In this document: positions 52,063 through 60,116 of the stretch, one piece after another
How positions within the stretch are numbered: position 1 is the first letter of the stretch
How the letters are laid out: every line of letters begins with the position of its first letter
Origin: Nonomuraea helvata
GTDB lineage: Bacteria; Actinomycetota; Actinomycetes; Streptosporangiales; Streptosporangiaceae
DNA length: 64,000 nucleotides
NCBI RefSeq assembly: GCF_039535785.1
Contig: NZ_BAAAXV010000001.1
Location: forward strand, 1,364,001 to 1,428,000
Direction: 5' to 3'
Translations under genes and position numbers: made by a program
The notes under the pieces: model-generated
Seen by the model: the letters and a program-made list of their open reading frames with translations, nothing else
What the model was told of the DNA's origin: nothing
Database searches by the model: none

Positions 52063-52893
52063 ATGTCCTCTTCAACCACGCTGTACGGGGGCGTCTCCGG
52101 GCGCCGCGTCACCGTGCGCGATCTCACCGCCGCAAAGGAGCGCGGAGAGCGGTGGCCCATGGTCACCGCCTACGACGCGATGACGGCCAGGGTGTTCGAC
52201 GACGCGGGCATCCCCGTCCTGCTGGTGGGCGACTCGGCGGCCATGGTCGTCTACGGGTACGACTCCACCCTGCCCGTCACGGTCGACGACCTCCTGCCCC
52301 TCACGGCGGCCGTCGTACGCGGCTCGTCACGGGCGCTCGTGGTCGCGGACCTGCCGTTCGGGTCGTACCAGTCTTCGCCCGCGCAGGCGCTGGAGTCGGC
52401 GGCACGCTTCATGAAGGAGGCGGGCGCGCACGCGGTCAAGCTGGAGGGGGGCCGGCGCGTCCTACCCCAGGTGGAGGCGCTGGTCTCGGCCGGGGTGCCG
52501 GTCATGGCCCACCTCGGGCTCACCCCGCAGTCGGTGAACGTCCTCGGCGGCTACCGCGTCCAGGGGCGCGGGCAGTCGGGTGACGAGCTCATGGCGGACG
52601 CGAAGGACCTCGAGCGGGCGGGGGCGTTCTCCGTGGTGCTGGAGTGCGTGCCGGCCGACCTGGCGCAACGGGTGACGGCGTCGCTGGCGATCCCGACCAT
52701 CGGCATCGGGGCGGGCGCGGGGACGGACGCGCAGGTCCTGGTGTGGCAGGACCTGATGGGTCTCACGCCGCGACCGGCCCGCTTCGTCAAGCGCTACGCG
52801 GACCTGGCCTCGGAGATGGACCGCGCCGTCCGCGCCTTCGCCGCCGACGTGACCTCGGGCGCCTTCCCCGCCCATGAGCACTCCTACGCCTGA
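52063..52893 (+). CDS. panB: 3-methyl-2-oxobutanoate hydroxymethyltransferase
   Basis: 276 residues, ATG 52063 with TGGAGGG upstream. Carries out the first committed step of pantothenate (vitamin B5) synthesis: transfer of a hydroxymethyl group from methylene-tetrahydrofolate to ketoisovalerate. Family motifs are MVTAYDAMTARVFDDAGI, the metal-binding VGDSAAMVVYGYDST, HAVKLEGG and AHLGLTPQSVNVLGGYRVQG. It is a TIM-barrel decamer in the cytoplasm. panC and panD are not near. A repeat array with a hairpin follows its stop. Confidence 0.97.
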   Translation: MSSSTTLYGGVSGRRVTVRDLTAAKERGERWPMVTAYDAMTARVFDDAGIPVLLVGDSAAMVVYGYDSTLPVTVDDLLPLTAAVVRGSSRALVVADLPFGSYQSSPAQALESAARFMKEAGAHAVKLEGGRRVLPQVEALVSAGVPVMAHLGLTPQSVNVLGGYRVQGRGQSGDELMADAKDLERAGAFSVVLECVPADLAQRVTASLAIPTIGIGAGAGTDAQVLVWQDLMGLTPRPARFVKRYADLASEMDRAVRAFAADVTSGAFPAHEHSYA

Positions 52894-52902
52894 GAGCCGG
52901 AT

Positions 52903-53012
52903 CCGGGCCGCGCGATCCAGCAGCGCCGGCTCCAGGCCGCGCGATCCAACGGCGCCGGTTCCGGGCCGCGCGATCCAACGGCGCCGGTTCCGGGCCGCGC
53001 GATCCAATGGCG
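52903..53012. repeat. 29-bp tandem repeat array, about 3.8 copies
   Basis: Units start at 52903, 52932, 52961 and 52990; copies two and three are nearly identical, the outer ones diverge. The unit contains CGCGCGATCCAACGGCGCCGG. No spacers separate the units, so it is not a CRISPR array. It occupies the gap between convergent panB and the aldo/keto reductase. Confidence 0.9.
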
Positions 53013-53024
53013 GTCGCGCGGCCC
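52992..53024. terminator. Hairpin at the end of the repeat array
   Basis: GGGCCGCGCGA (52992-53002) and TCGCGCGGCCC (53014-53024) form an 11-bp perfect stem with an 11-base loop between two convergent genes, so it can end both transcripts. Confidence 0.65.
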
Positions 53025-53042
53025 GCCGGAAACGCGCTTCTG

Positions 53043-53996
53043 TCAGGAGAGCGGCACCAACCCGGTGATCTCGGCCAGTTCCTCGGCGGTCGGCTCCCAG
53101 TCGCCGGCGGCCGCGTTGGCGCGGACCTGCTCGGGGCCGGTCGCACCGGCGATCACCGAACCACAGCCGGGCAGCGCGGCCAGCGCGCCCATGGCCACGT
53201 CCAGGAGGGACCGGTCATGCTTGTCGGCCCAGGAGGCCAGCGTCTCCACCCGGTCCAGCTTCTCCGGCGTGACGAGGTGGGGACGCTCCGCGAGCCGGGT
53301 CCCGGCCGGCGGCTCCTGCCCGCGCCGCACCTTCCCGGTCAGCAGCCCGTGGGCCAGCGGGAAGTACGGCAGCACGCCGACCCCGTAGTGCAGGGCCGCC
53401 GGCACCACCTCGCGCTCGGCGCCACGCTCCAGCAGCGACCAGTGGTTCTGCGCCGACACGAACGACGCGCACCCTCTCTCTCGGGCCACGTGCGCGGCCT
53501 CGGCGATCTGCCAGCCGGCGAAGTTGGAGCTGCCGATGTAGCGCACCTTGCCCTCACGCACCAGCTCGGTCAGGGCATCCAGCGTCTCCTCGATCGGAGT
53601 GACGCCGTCGGGGAAGTGGTACTGGTAGAGGTCGATGTAGTCGGTACGCAGGCGCCGCAGCGACCCCTCCACCGCCCGCCGGATGTACGAGCGGCCGCCC
53701 AGCGTTCCGCGCGCCTCGCCCTGCTCGGGATCGGGGCGGTTGCCAGGCCTGCCGAACTTGGTGGCCAGCACCACCGTGTCCCGCCGGCCGGCCAGCACCT
53801 CGCCGAGAATCTCCTCGGAGGCGCCGTGCACCGCGCCGTACGCCTCCGCGGTGTCGAAGAGCGTCACACCCTCCTCGATCGCCGCGTCCACCACCGCCCT
53901 GGTGCCGGTCACGTCGAGGCGCGCACCGATGCTGTTGCAGCCCAGCCCGACCACTGACACCCGCAGGCCCGAGGCGCCCAAGGTCCTGTAACGCAT
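53043..53996 (-). CDS. Aldo/keto reductase
   Basis: 317 residues from ATG 53996. The catalytic tetrad is visible: Asp and Tyr in LFDTAEAYG, Lys in LATKFGR, His in LYQYHFPDG. GLGCNSIGARL near the N-terminus and IGSSNFAGWQIAEA are family motifs. It reduces a carbonyl or oxidises an alcohol with NADPH. It is ten bases downstream of the P450 gene on the same strand, so it is probably part of the biosynthetic cluster, acting as a tailoring enzyme. Confidence 0.95.
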   Translation of the reverse strand: MRYRTLGASGLRVSVVGLGCNSIGARLDVTGTRAVVDAAIEEGVTLFDTAEAYGAVHGASEEILGEVLAGRRDTVVLATKFGRPGNRPDPEQGEARGTLGGRSYIRRAVEGSLRRLRTDYIDLYQYHFPDGVTPIEETLDALTELVREGKVRYIGSSNFAGWQIAEAAHVARERGCASFVSAQNHWSLLERGAEREVVPAALHYGVGVLPYFPLAHGLLTGKVRRGQEPPAGTRLAERPHLVTPEKLDRVETLASWADKHDRSLLDVAMGALAALPGCGSVIAGATGPEQVRANAAAGDWEPTAEELAEITGLVPLS

Positions 53997-54006
53997 GATT
54001 CCGCAG

Positions 54007-55236
54007 TCACCTTTCGGTCGTACGGTCCGCCGGAGCGGCGCCCCAGGTGACCGGTAGCCGGTCCACTCCGTACACCGCCATGCGGTCACGGGTCGGCACC
54101 TCGGCCGCCGGAACGGCCAGGCGCAGGTCGGGGAAGCGGTCGAAGAGCGCGGTCAGCGCGATGCGGAGCTCGGTCCGTGCGAGGTGCTGCCCGAGACACT
54201 GGTGGATACCGTGCCCGAACGCCAGGTGCCCGGTCACGGGGCGTCCCACGTCCAGTGTGTCCGGGTCGGGGAAGCGGTCCGGATCCCGGTTGGCGACCGG
54301 CAGAGCCAGCACCACGGTCTCGCCGGTCGCGATGACCTGGCCGCCGATCTCGACGTCGACCAGCGCGGTGCGCCGTACGTCGAACTGGAGGATCGACAGG
54401 TACCGCAGCAGCTCCTCGACCGCCGGCTCCGCGAGTTCCGGGTCCGCGGCCAGGCGGGCCCGCTGGGCCGGGTCGGTCAGCAGCACGAACGTCCCGAGCG
54501 CGAGCATGCTCGACGTCGGCAGATGGCCCGTGGCCAGCAGCACCATCCCGAGGTTGGCGAGTTCGTCGTCGCTCAGGTCGCCGGTCGCCATGGCGTGAGC
54601 CAGCAGCCCGTCGTCCGACGAGCCGGCCCCGGCGCGCAGGCGCGCGAGGAGGCCGCGTATGGTCCCGATGATCGACCCCACGGCGTCGGCGGTCTGTTCC
54701 GGCGTGGAGTCCAGATCGTTCATCACCGCTGTCGCGGCCTGAACCACGTGCCGGTCCTGCGGCGGGACACCGAGCAGTTCGCAGATGACGAGTGCCGGGA
54801 CCGGCATGGCGAACGACGTGACGAGGTCGGCGGTCGGCCCTGAGTCCGCCATCGCGTCGAGTGCCTCCGCGGTGTACCGCCGGATCGCGGGCGTCAGCTC
54901 GGCGACGCGCCGAGGCCCGAAGTGGTGGCCCAGCAGGCGGCGGTACCGGGTGTGTTCGGGCGGGTCCATGTGCGGAAAGATCCCCGGCGGCGCGGGTGTC
55001 GGCCGCTGCTGCGCTCGCTCGCGGCCGACCGGCTGGTGCAGCAGCTCGCGCCGGGTGCTGAAGCGGGGATCCGCCAGGATGGCTCGGGTGACGCCGTACC
55101 CGGTCGCCACCCAGCCGATGTGCCCGTCGGGATAGGCGAGCCGGCTGAGCGGGGCTCGCTCCCGTAGCTTGACAGGCGGGTCGAAGGGGGTGGGTCGGTC
55201 GGTCTCCAACGGCTGGGCCTTCCGGCCGTCGCTCAT
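54007..55236 (-). CDS. Cytochrome P450
   Basis: 409 residues from ATG 55236, after GGGAG; ATG 55251 is a possible longer start. The heme-binding loop is LAFGHGIHQCLGQHLARTEL with the cysteine ligand in HQCLG, and the ExxR motif is EELLRYL. In the I helix the usual AGHETT is TGHLPT: the acid and the following threonine that deliver protons to bound oxygen are changed to Leu and Pro, while a second Thr remains. It likely acts on the cluster product or intermediate; P450s are known to oxidise orsellinate units in related clusters. Confidence 0.95.
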   Translation of the reverse strand: MSDGRKAQPLETDRPTPFDPPVKLRERAPLSRLAYPDGHIGWVATGYGVTRAILADPRFSTRRELLHQPVGRERAQQRPTPAPPGIFPHMDPPEHTRYRRLLGHHFGPRRVAELTPAIRRYTAEALDAMADSGPTADLVTSFAMPVPALVICELLGVPPQDRHVVQAATAVMNDLDSTPEQTADAVGSIIGTIRGLLARLRAGAGSSDDGLLAHAMATGDLSDDELANLGMVLLATGHLPTSSMLALGTFVLLTDPAQRARLAADPELAEPAVEELLRYLSILQFDVRRTALVDVEIGGQVIATGETVVLALPVANRDPDRFPDPDTLDVGRPVTGHLAFGHGIHQCLGQHLARTELRIALTALFDRFPDLRLAVPAAEVPTRDRMAVYGVDRLPVTWGAAPADRTTER

Positions 55237-55291
55237 CCGGCAATCTCCCATCCGCGCACCGGGCAGGGGTCTCTCCCGGCACGCTGTTGAT

Positions 55292-55377
55292 CATCGGCGC
55301 TGACGATTATGCCCGGTAAGTCCGAAAAATGACACCACTAGTCATTTATGGATCATCCGATTAGCATCGGCGCTGAC
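55292..55377. promoter_or_regulatory. Direct repeats and inverted repeat in the central divergent promoter
   Basis: CATCGGCGCTGAC occurs at 55292-55304 and 55365-55377, 73 bp apart, which is seven helical turns. Between them AAATGAC (55327-55333) and GTCATTT (55341-55347) form an inverted repeat with a 7-base spacer. They lie between the divergent P450 and FAD monooxygenase genes and are good candidates for sites of a cluster regulator, which is not in the window. Confidence 0.6.
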
Positions 55378-55498
55378 CGTCCCGGACACCCATCTGTCAA
55401 CTCCCGGATTGCGAGACCGCGGTACGTATTCACCGGTCTGTGATAGGCAACCCGGCAGCTCTTTCAGCAGTCTCGGTCTTCCCCCATCAGAGGTGTCG

Positions 55499-57049
55499 AT
55501 GGCGTATCTGGATGCGCAGGTAGCGGTTGTCGGTGCAGGCCCGGTAGGGCTCCTGCTCGCGTGCGAGGTGGCCCTTCACGGCGTTCCGGTGGTCGTGCTC
55601 GAACGACTGCCCGAGATCGAATGGCGCCCGAAGGCCGAGGGCATCACCGGACGGGCCATCGACATCATGGACCGTCGCGGTCTCATGATCGGCGTCACCG
55701 ACGCTCTCCCCAGGCCGCCCACGTCAGAGGAGCGGGAACGCGTCGCCGAAGGTGAGCGACGGCCGGACAGCCTGCTCCCCAAGGCGTTCCCCGGCGCGCG
55801 GCATTTCGCCACCATGTTCCTGCTCCGCCCGGAGTCCCCCGACCTGCTGGTGCCCCAGCAACTCCTGGAGGAGGACCTGGCGCGGCGCGCCGCGGAGCTG
55901 GGCATCGAGGTACGGCGCGGCCACACGGTCACCGGTTTCGTCCAGGACGACGACCGGGTGCGTATCGACGTCGAGGGTCCGGACGGGCCGTACCGGATGG
56001 AGACGGAATGGCTCGCCGGCTGCGACGGCGGCCGGAGCGTGGTCCGGAAGCTGTCCGGCATCGCCTTTCCCGGAACGGACGGCGTCACGACCGGATACCG
56101 CGCCTTCGCCGAGATCGACGACCCCGGGTTCCACCTCCCCGGCTGGTTCCGCAAGGACGGCGGACTCCTCGTGTACGAGGAGGGACCGCCCCGGTTCATC
56201 ACGCTGGAGTTCGACGGCCCACCGGCGAACCGGGACGCGCCCATCACGCTCGAGGAGTTCCAGGAGGCGCTGCGCCGGCTCAGCGGCACCAAGGTGACGG
56301 TCACCGAGGTCAAGAAGATCACCCGGTTCACCGACAACGCGCGGCAGGCCGAGACGTACCGCAGCGGACGGGTGCTGCTCGTCGGCGACGCGGCGCACGT
56401 TCACTCCCATTGGAGCGGCCCAGGACTGCGGCTCGGGATGGGAGACGCACTCAACGTCGGCTGGAAGCTCGCCGCGGTCGCGCGCGGCCGGTGCCATGAG
56501 GACCTGCTCGACACCTACACCTCCGAGCGGCACCCGATCGGCGAGCAGACGCTGGAGATCCAGCGTGCCTCGATCGCGTTGATGCGGCCCGGCCCGTACG
56601 TCGACGCGCTGCGCCGGCTGCTCAGGGAGCTGCTGCTCCGCGACGAGGCGAACCGGCAGCTCACCTCCCTGGTCGACGACCTGCACATCCGCTACGACAT
56701 GGGCGACCCGTCGCTGACCGGTCCGCTGGTCGGGCGCTACAGCCCGGACCTGCAACTACGGCGCGCCGGCGACACCGTACGGGTCGCCGAACTGCAGCGC
56801 ACCGGGCGGCCGCTGCTGCTCGACCTCGGCGCCGGTCCCGAGCTGCGCGCACTCGCCGAACCCTGGGCCGACCGGGTCGACGTGGTCACGGCCGAATGCG
56901 CCGAGGCCCCGGCGGAGGCGCTGCTGATCCGGCCGGACGGCTTCGTCGCCTGGAGCACGCCCGCCGGCCCGGCGTCGCTGCGGGACGCTCTCACCCGATG
57001 GTTCGGCCCACCCGAACGCCTACCTGGACAGGAGGCTGGCAATGACTGA
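55499..57049 (+). CDS. FAD-dependent aromatic hydroxylase-type monooxygenase
   Basis: 516 residues from ATG 55499, six bases after AGAGG. The dinucleotide-binding motif is VAVVGAGPVGLLLACEVALH, followed by PKAEGITGRAIDIMDRRGL as in PheA/TfdB-type and tetracycline-type hydroxylases. The second FAD motif is VLLVGDAAHVHSHWSGPGLR, in which the common PAGGQGLN is replaced by HWSGPGLR. The C-terminal thioredoxin-like domain is present. It would hydroxylate or otherwise oxidise an aromatic substrate with NADPH and oxygen, in line with an aromatic product of the PKS. First gene of the rightward operon, overlapping the next by eight bases. Confidence 0.93.
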   Translation: MAYLDAQVAVVGAGPVGLLLACEVALHGVPVVVLERLPEIEWRPKAEGITGRAIDIMDRRGLMIGVTDALPRPPTSEERERVAEGERRPDSLLPKAFPGARHFATMFLLRPESPDLLVPQQLLEEDLARRAAELGIEVRRGHTVTGFVQDDDRVRIDVEGPDGPYRMETEWLAGCDGGRSVVRKLSGIAFPGTDGVTTGYRAFAEIDDPGFHLPGWFRKDGGLLVYEEGPPRFITLEFDGPPANRDAPITLEEFQEALRRLSGTKVTVTEVKKITRFTDNARQAETYRSGRVLLVGDAAHVHSHWSGPGLRLGMGDALNVGWKLAAVARGRCHEDLLDTYTSERHPIGEQTLEIQRASIALMRPGPYVDALRRLLRELLLRDEANRQLTSLVDDLHIRYDMGDPSLTGPLVGRYSPDLQLRRAGDTVRVAELQRTGRPLLLDLGAGPELRALAEPWADRVDVVTAECAEAPAEALLIRPDGFVAWSTPAGPASLRDALTRWFGPPERLPGQEAGND

Positions 57050-57914
57050 TTCCAAGCTGACCACACTGCCCGTGTCGGCCACGGTCGACGAGGCGATCGA
57101 CGTGGTCGAGCACGACGGAGCGGTGATCATCGAGGACTTCCTCGACGCCGATACGCTCAGCGGCCTCTGGGACGACCTGGGCCCGGACCTGGAACTCCAG
57201 GCGGACGGCGACGGGCGGCTGGTCGGCGAGAAGACCCGGATCCTGCCGGGGCTGGTGCGCCGGAGCGAGCACTCGATCACGATCATGCGGCAGCCGCACT
57301 TCCTCGGCAGCGCGCGGCACTTCCTGCAGCGCCCGGTCAGGGCCTGGCTCGGCGAGCAGCGGATAGAGCTGGTCCCGACGATCCAGCTCGGCATCTCGCG
57401 GGCGATCCAGATCCGGCCCGGTGTGCCGATCCAGGGGCTGCACCGGGACGACACGGCCCACCTCCGTACCCACCCGGGTCCGGAGAGCCGGGTGCAGGTG
57501 ATGATCGCCGCGAGCGAGTTCACAGCGCGCAACGGCGCCACCCGCGTGGTCCCGGGGAGCCACCGGTGGGACGACGAGCGGGCGCCCCGCGACGACGAGG
57601 CGGTCCCCGCCGAGATGCGGCCCGGCGCCGCGCTGCTCTGGCTCGGCAGCACGTACCACGGCGCCGGTGTCAACGCCTCCGACGCGCCGCGCACCGGCCT
57701 GTCATACGCCTACGACCTCGGCAATCTCCGCCAGGAGGAGAACCATTACCTGTCCTTGCCGCTGGACACGGTCCGCGGCTACCCGGAGGACATCCAGCGG
57801 CTCCTCGGCTATGAGGCCTGCCCGCCCATGTGCGGCCTGTACGAGCTGAGCGATCCGATGCTGCTGCTCCGCGACGGCCCGGAGAACCCCGCCGCGACGG
57901 CCGGCCCCCAGTGA
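57042..57914 (+). CDS. Phytanoyl-CoA dioxygenase (PhyH) family oxygenase
   Basis: 290 residues. The iron ligands of a Fe(II)/2-oxoglutarate enzyme are visible: His134 and Asp136 in GLHRDDTAH and His206 in STYHGAGVN; Arg217 in APRTGLSYAY is placed to bind 2-oxoglutarate. ARNGATRVVPGSHRW is a typical PhyH motif. It may hydroxylate, desaturate or halogenate nothing but rather oxidise the cluster intermediate; the acid ligand argues against a halogenase. The start overlaps the monooxygenase gene. Confidence 0.93.
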   Translation: MTDSKLTTLPVSATVDEAIDVVEHDGAVIIEDFLDADTLSGLWDDLGPDLELQADGDGRLVGEKTRILPGLVRRSEHSITIMRQPHFLGSARHFLQRPVRAWLGEQRIELVPTIQLGISRAIQIRPGVPIQGLHRDDTAHLRTHPGPESRVQVMIAASEFTARNGATRVVPGSHRWDDERAPRDDEAVPAEMRPGAALLWLGSTYHGAGVNASDAPRTGLSYAYDLGNLRQEENHYLSLPLDTVRGYPEDIQRLLGYEACPPMCGLYELSDPMLLLRDGPENPAATAGPQ

Positions 57915-57962
57915 CGCCGGACGGCCTTTCGCGCCACCACACCCCGCGCTGAAGAAGGACGG

Positions 57963-59012
57963 ATGCGTACACCCGACATGTACCTGCGCAGCATCGGCGT
58001 CCATCTGCCGCCGGTGGTCAGCATCGAGACAGCCGTCGCCGAGGGCCGCTATCCGGCCGACGAGGTGGAGTACTTCCGCCTGCGCGGTGCGGCGGTGGCC
58101 GGCGACGTGCCGGCTCCGGAGCTCGCGCTCCGTGCGGCCCGGCACGCGTTCGAGCGCTCCGGCGGGATGTCACCGCGCGACCTGGACCTCATGCTGTACG
58201 CCGACGTCTGGCACCAAGGGCCGGAGGGCTGGCAACCGCAGTTCTACCTGCAGCAGCACCTGGTCGGCGGCGACGTCCTGGCGGTCGAGCTGCGGCACGG
58301 CTGCTGCGGGCTGTTCAGCGCCCTGAAGCTCGCCGCCGGCTACCTGCGGCCGGGCGGCGCCGCGCTGCTGGTCGGCGCCGACAACCACGGCACGCCGCTG
58401 GTCGACCGGTGGCGCATGATCGAGGGCAACGTGATGGGCGACGCCGGATGCGCGCTGCTGGTCACCACGGACACGGGCTTCGCGGAGCTGCGGTCGGTCA
58501 ACGTGAGCGTGCTGCCGGAAGCCGAGTCGGTCAACGACGGCGGCGTGCCAATGTGGCCGCCGGACGCGACCGTGGGCCGGCCGCTCGACTTCGCCGCCCG
58601 CAACCATGAGTTCCGCAAGCGGCTGCTGGACCGCGACGGCTCCGGCGTCATGCTGGCGATCCAGACGACGCTCATGGAGCTGGTCGACCGCACGCTCAAG
58701 GAGGCGGGGATCACGCTCGACGAGGTGGCGCGCGTGGCCCTGCCCCACGGACGCTGGGACGACCTGGAGCACCGGTTGGTGAACTGGTTCGGACTGACCT
58801 TGGACGACACCACCTGGGACTACGGCGCCGGCATCGGCCATCTCGGGGTCAGCGACCAGTTCGTCGCCCTCGACCACCTGCTGGCCACCGGGGCGCTGGC
58901 ACCCGGCGACTACATGCTGCTCATCGGGGTGGGCGCCGGCACCACCATGGCCTGCGCGGTCCTGCGGATCCTCGACATCCCCGGGGCGTACGCCTCCGAC
59001 GGGCCCGGCTGA
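57963..59012 (+). CDS. KAS III-like acyltransferase/ketosynthase A
   Basis: 349 residues. Thiolase-fold family with the cysteine in ELRHGCCGLFSALKLA (Cys114, next to Cys115). His262 (ALPHGRWDD) occupies the usual histidine position, and at the usual asparagine place there is GIGHLGVSD (His293, with Asp298 nearby). This is unlike true FabH, and resembles the KAS III-like transferases that load acyl groups onto sugars or other acceptors in aromatic polyketide clusters. It probably takes the acid from the PKS. Its sequence is clearly related to the following gene, so the pair arose by duplication. Confidence 0.88.
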   Translation: MRTPDMYLRSIGVHLPPVVSIETAVAEGRYPADEVEYFRLRGAAVAGDVPAPELALRAARHAFERSGGMSPRDLDLMLYADVWHQGPEGWQPQFYLQQHLVGGDVLAVELRHGCCGLFSALKLAAGYLRPGGAALLVGADNHGTPLVDRWRMIEGNVMGDAGCALLVTTDTGFAELRSVNVSVLPEAESVNDGGVPMWPPDATVGRPLDFAARNHEFRKRLLDRDGSGVMLAIQTTLMELVDRTLKEAGITLDEVARVALPHGRWDDLEHRLVNWFGLTLDDTTWDYGAGIGHLGVSDQFVALDHLLATGALAPGDYMLLIGVGAGTTMACAVLRILDIPGAYASDGPG

Positions 59013-59057
59013 GCAGGCGCGCATCGACGATCGACTTCGACCAGCCCAGGAGGCGGC

Positions 59058-60116
59058 ATGGAGACGGCGGACATGTACATCAGCGGGGTCGGGTCGTACC
59101 TTCCTGGCACGGTGAGCGTGGACCACGCCGTGGCGGCGGGTTGGTACCCGGCCGAGGAGGTCGAGCTGCACCGGCTCGCCGCGGTCGCGGTGGCCGGTGA
59201 CGTGCCGCCGCCGGAGATGGCGTTACGGGCGGCGCGGAGCGCGGTGGCCCGCAGCGGGCGCTCCCCCACCGATCTGGATCTGCTGCTGTACGTCTCGACC
59301 TGGCATCAGGGGCCGGAGGGCTGGCCGCCCCAGGCGTACGTGCAGCGCCACCTGGTCGGCGACGGCGTCCTGGCCACTCAGCTCAAGCAGGGGTGCAACG
59401 GCATGTTCGCCGCCCTGGAGCTGGCCGCGAGCTACCTGCGCGCGCCCGGCCGCCAGGCGGCGCTGCTGGTCGCCGCCGACAACTACGGCACCCCACTCGT
59501 CGACCGGTGGCGGATGCTGCCCGGGGCCGTCGCCGGTGACGCGGGCAGCGCCCTCGTGCTCGACACCGAACCGGGGTTCGCCCGGCTGGCGTCGGTGTGC
59601 ACGATGTCGGTGTCGGAGGCCGAGGAGATGCACCGCTGCGCCGAGCCGCTGTTCCCGCCCGGCGTCACCGAGGGCCGCACGGTGGACTTCGCGGCGCACA
59701 ACGACGTGTTCCGGCGGCGCGCGGTGGTCGAGGGCGACGGCACCGGGGTCCTGGTGACGCTGGACGAGCGGATGGCCGAAGTGATCGACCAGGCCCTGTC
59801 GGAGGCCGGCGTCAAGGCGGACGGCCTGACCCGGGTGGCGTGCATGAACACCTCCCAGGAGATCGCCGACCAGATCTGCGAGCACCGGCTGGGCATTCCG
59901 GCGTCCCGGTCGGTCTGGGACTTCGGCCGGACGATCGGCCACTGCGGGGCCAGCGACCAGATCCTCGCGCTGGAGCACCTGGTCCGCGGCGGCGACCTGG
60001 GTCCCGGCGATCACCTGCTGATGTTCGGTTTCGGGCCGGGCGTGACCATCTCGGCCGCCGTCGTGGAGATTCTCGAGTCGCCCGCGTGGGCGCGGATACG
60101 GGAAGGCGATGTGTGA
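59058..60116 (+). CDS. KAS III-like acyltransferase/ketosynthase B
   Basis: 352 residues, paralogous to the preceding protein (shared WYPAEEVE/RYPADEVE, AVAGDVP, WHQGPEGW, GTPLVDRWRM). Nucleophile Cys113 in KQGCNGMFAALELA. The usual active-site histidine is replaced by Met263-Asn264 (VACMNTSQEI), while His295 (TIGHCGASD) is kept. So it differs in catalysis from its neighbour and may be a partner subunit, a transferase with another mechanism, or active on another acyl group. The TGA stop shares its last base with the PKS start codon (TGATG), which couples the two genes. Confidence 0.86.
   Translation: METADMYISGVGSYLPGTVSVDHAVAAGWYPAEEVELHRLAAVAVAGDVPPPEMALRAARSAVARSGRSPTDLDLLLYVSTWHQGPEGWPPQAYVQRHLVGDGVLATQLKQGCNGMFAALELAASYLRAPGRQAALLVAADNYGTPLVDRWRMLPGAVAGDAGSALVLDTEPGFARLASVCTMSVSEAEEMHRCAEPLFPPGVTEGRTVDFAAHNDVFRRRAVVEGDGTGVLVTLDERMAEVIDQALSEAGVKADGLTRVACMNTSQEIADQICEHRLGIPASRSVWDFGRTIGHCGASDQILALEHLVRGGDLGPGDHLLMFGFGPGVTISAAVVEILESPAWARIREGDV

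Noticed and set aside
52903..53012. CRISPR-like repeat array
   Set aside because: The 29-bp units are directly joined, without spacers, and no cas genes are present.
57042..57914. Halogenase role for the PhyH-type enzyme
   Set aside because: The iron-binding aspartate (Asp136) is present; the known non-heme iron halogenases of this fold have Gly or Ala there.
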